A stretch of DNA of 64,000 nucleotides from Shinella granuli (GTDB lineage: Bacteria > Pseudomonadota > Alphaproteobacteria > Rhizobiales > Rhizobiaceae): assembly GCF_004341885.1 (NCBI RefSeq), contig NZ_SLVX01000003.1, positions 186,001-250,000 on the forward strand, in the 5' to 3' direction. The notes below the pieces were generated by a model that was not told the DNA's origin, searched no databases, and was given only the letters and a program-made list of their open reading frames with translations. Positions 63,107 to 64,000 of the stretch are shown here, one piece after another. The translations under genes and the position numbers were made by a program. Numbering within the stretch: the first letter of the stretch is position 1; each line of letters starts with the position of its first letter.

Positions 63107-64000
63107 CTAGTTGCCGTCATCCTCGTCCGGGCCGGCCGGGAGGTTGTCCTTGATGAAGATATCGAGACGGATGCGCTCCTGCGCCGCGATGACGGGCAGG
63201 CCGTCCGCCTTGGCGCGCAGCACGCGGATGGCGCTGCGCACCTCGTGGCCGGCATCCTGGTTGAGCACGGCATCGATGGTGCCGGCTTCGAGCGCGGCGC
63301 GGGTATGGGCCGTCAGTTCGTGGGCGATCACGCAAATATCGTCGCGCTCGCCGTCGGCAAGCGCCGCGACGAGGCCCTGGTTGCCGGCGCCGAGGCTGTA
63401 GACGCCGGCAAGGTCCGGAACGGCGGCAAGGCACTCGGACATCAGCACGCGGGAACGCGCGGGATCGTCCTGGCCCTCCAGAACCGGCAGGATCGCGCGG
63501 GCAACGGGCATCTCCGCCATCGCGGCGCAAAACCCCTCCAGGCGTTCGCGATGATCCCGCACGCGCATCGAGCCGGCGAGCACCGCGACGGGGCCGGGCC
63601 GGCCGCCGAGGAACCGTCCCATCAGGCTGCCGGCCGTGCGGCCTGCGGCAATGTTGTCGACGCCGACGAAATGATCGCGGCCGGAACCGGCAAGGTCGGA
63701 AACCAGCGTGACGAGGGGAATGCCGGCCGCATGCGCCCGGCCGACAGCCGTGGAAACCTCCGGTGCGTCCACCGCGACGACGGCGATGCCGGACACATTT
63801 TCGGCAATGGCGCCGTCGATGGCCTGCGCCAGCGCGCCGGCATCGAAGGCGGGAACGGTGACGACCGACAACCGGGTGCGCTCGCTCGCCGAATGCAGGC
63901 CGGCGCGGCGCACCTCGGCCTCAAGCCCGCGCATGAAGGGATTGTCGCCCTCCGGCAGGATGAAGACGAGGGGGTAGACCCGGCTCTTGGCAAGGTTCGC
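63107..64000 (-). CDS. LacI-type regulator, effector-binding part (5' partial)
   Basis: The frame is open to the window edge, so the start and the DNA-binding part lie beyond base 64000; 297 residues are visible. They form a periplasmic-binding-protein-like domain (YPLVFILPEGDNPFMRGLEA, GVDNIAAGRTAGSLMGRFLG, VYSLGAGNQGLVAALADGE) as in LacI-family regulators. An ABC binding protein is an alternative, but no signal peptide is visible in this part and xylB follows ten bases later, which favours a co-transcribed xylose regulator. Confidence 0.82.
   Translation of the reverse strand, partial: ANLAKSRVYPLVFILPEGDNPFMRGLEAEVRRAGLHSASERTRLSVVTVPAFDAGALAQAIDGAIAENVSGIAVVAVDAPEVSTAVGRAHAAGIPLVTLVSDLAGSGRDHFVGVDNIAAGRTAGSLMGRFLGGRPGPVAVLAGSMRVRDHRERLEGFCAAMAEMPVARAILPVLEGQDDPARSRVLMSECLAAVPDLAGVYSLGAGNQGLVAALADGERDDICVIAHELTAHTRAALEAGTIDAVLNQDAGHEVRSAIRVLRAKADGLPVIAAQERIRLDIFIKDNLPAGPDEDDGN

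Overview
This GC-rich window reads as chromosomal DNA of an alphaproteobacterium of the order Hyphomicrobiales, most likely Rhizobiaceae (Rhizobium/Agrobacterium/Ensifer/Shinella type). The inference rests on gene content and order: a glgB-glgC-glgA-pgm-glgX glycogen operon, a heterotetrameric sarcosine oxidase operon, a transhydrogenase split into three genes behind an aa3-oxidase subunit IV-like peptide, a NodN-type MaoC protein, and an ornithine decarboxylase with a long leader. I see no phage, insertion sequence, CRISPR array, rRNA or tRNA. Coding density is high and nearly all genes belong to recognisable families.

Layout. 1-8436: glycogen synthesis and debranching (glgB is cut by the left edge). 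8541-9550: MaoC hydratase and a GNAT acetyltransferase. 9557-15098 (minus): sarcosine oxidase genes in transcription order soxB, an unrecognised small secreted protein, soxD, soxA, soxG. 15507-16854: rpsU and a TPR lipoprotein. 17105-20389 (minus): pntB, pntA2, pntA1 and the small subunit IV-like membrane protein. 20621-23886 (minus): a FeeM/LuxI-like N-acyl synthase and a GGDEF-EAL protein. 24342-28225: class-I amidotransferase hydrolase, a small secreted inhibitor-like protein, a 2-hydroxyacid dehydrogenase with its LacI regulator, and a MarR regulator. 28330-32233: creatininase-family hydrolase, His-rich CobW GTPase, WD40-like protein, CysE. 32324-37401: envelope proteins (Gly/Asn-rich secreted peptide, beta-barrel protein, beta-lactamase-fold hydrolase, OmpW) and small enzymes. 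37494-48122: ornithine decarboxylase and its leader, LysR, DUF1007 plus nickel/cobalt exporter pair, GNAT and membrane peptide, TerB-like protein, KDPG aldolase, CYTH phosphatase, TrhO, and a CHASE4-GGDEF-EAL protein. 48207-50693: GH1 beta-glucosidase and an HD-GYP phosphodiesterase. 50744-58206: a sugar catabolic locus (dehydrogenase, isomerase, three-part ABC importer, divergent LacI regulator). 58240-59748: a soluble globin-coupled chemoreceptor. 60304-64000: xylA, xylB and a LacI-type regulator cut by the right edge.

How it fits together. Much of the window concerns carbon storage and sugar uptake under LacI-type control. Several intergenic palindromes look like operators: a pair of 14-bp sites 21 bp apart in front of the sugar ABC operon, a 16-bp site in front of the isomerase/dehydrogenase pair, a 16-bp site in front of the beta-glucosidase, and TTTAAAC/GTTTAAA half sites in front of the LacI/2-hydroxyacid dehydrogenase pair. 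Cyclic-di-GMP turnover is represented by three proteins. Oxygen sensing is suggested by the globin-coupled receptor and an FNR/FixK-like box before ompW.

The least explained items are the secreted protein inside the sox operon, the FeeM-like synthase, the Gly/Asn-rich secreted peptide facing a beta-barrel gene, and a tandem pair of inverted repeats (59979-60013) with no obvious target gene. All functional statements come from reading the sequence and from knowledge of protein families; no database search was run.
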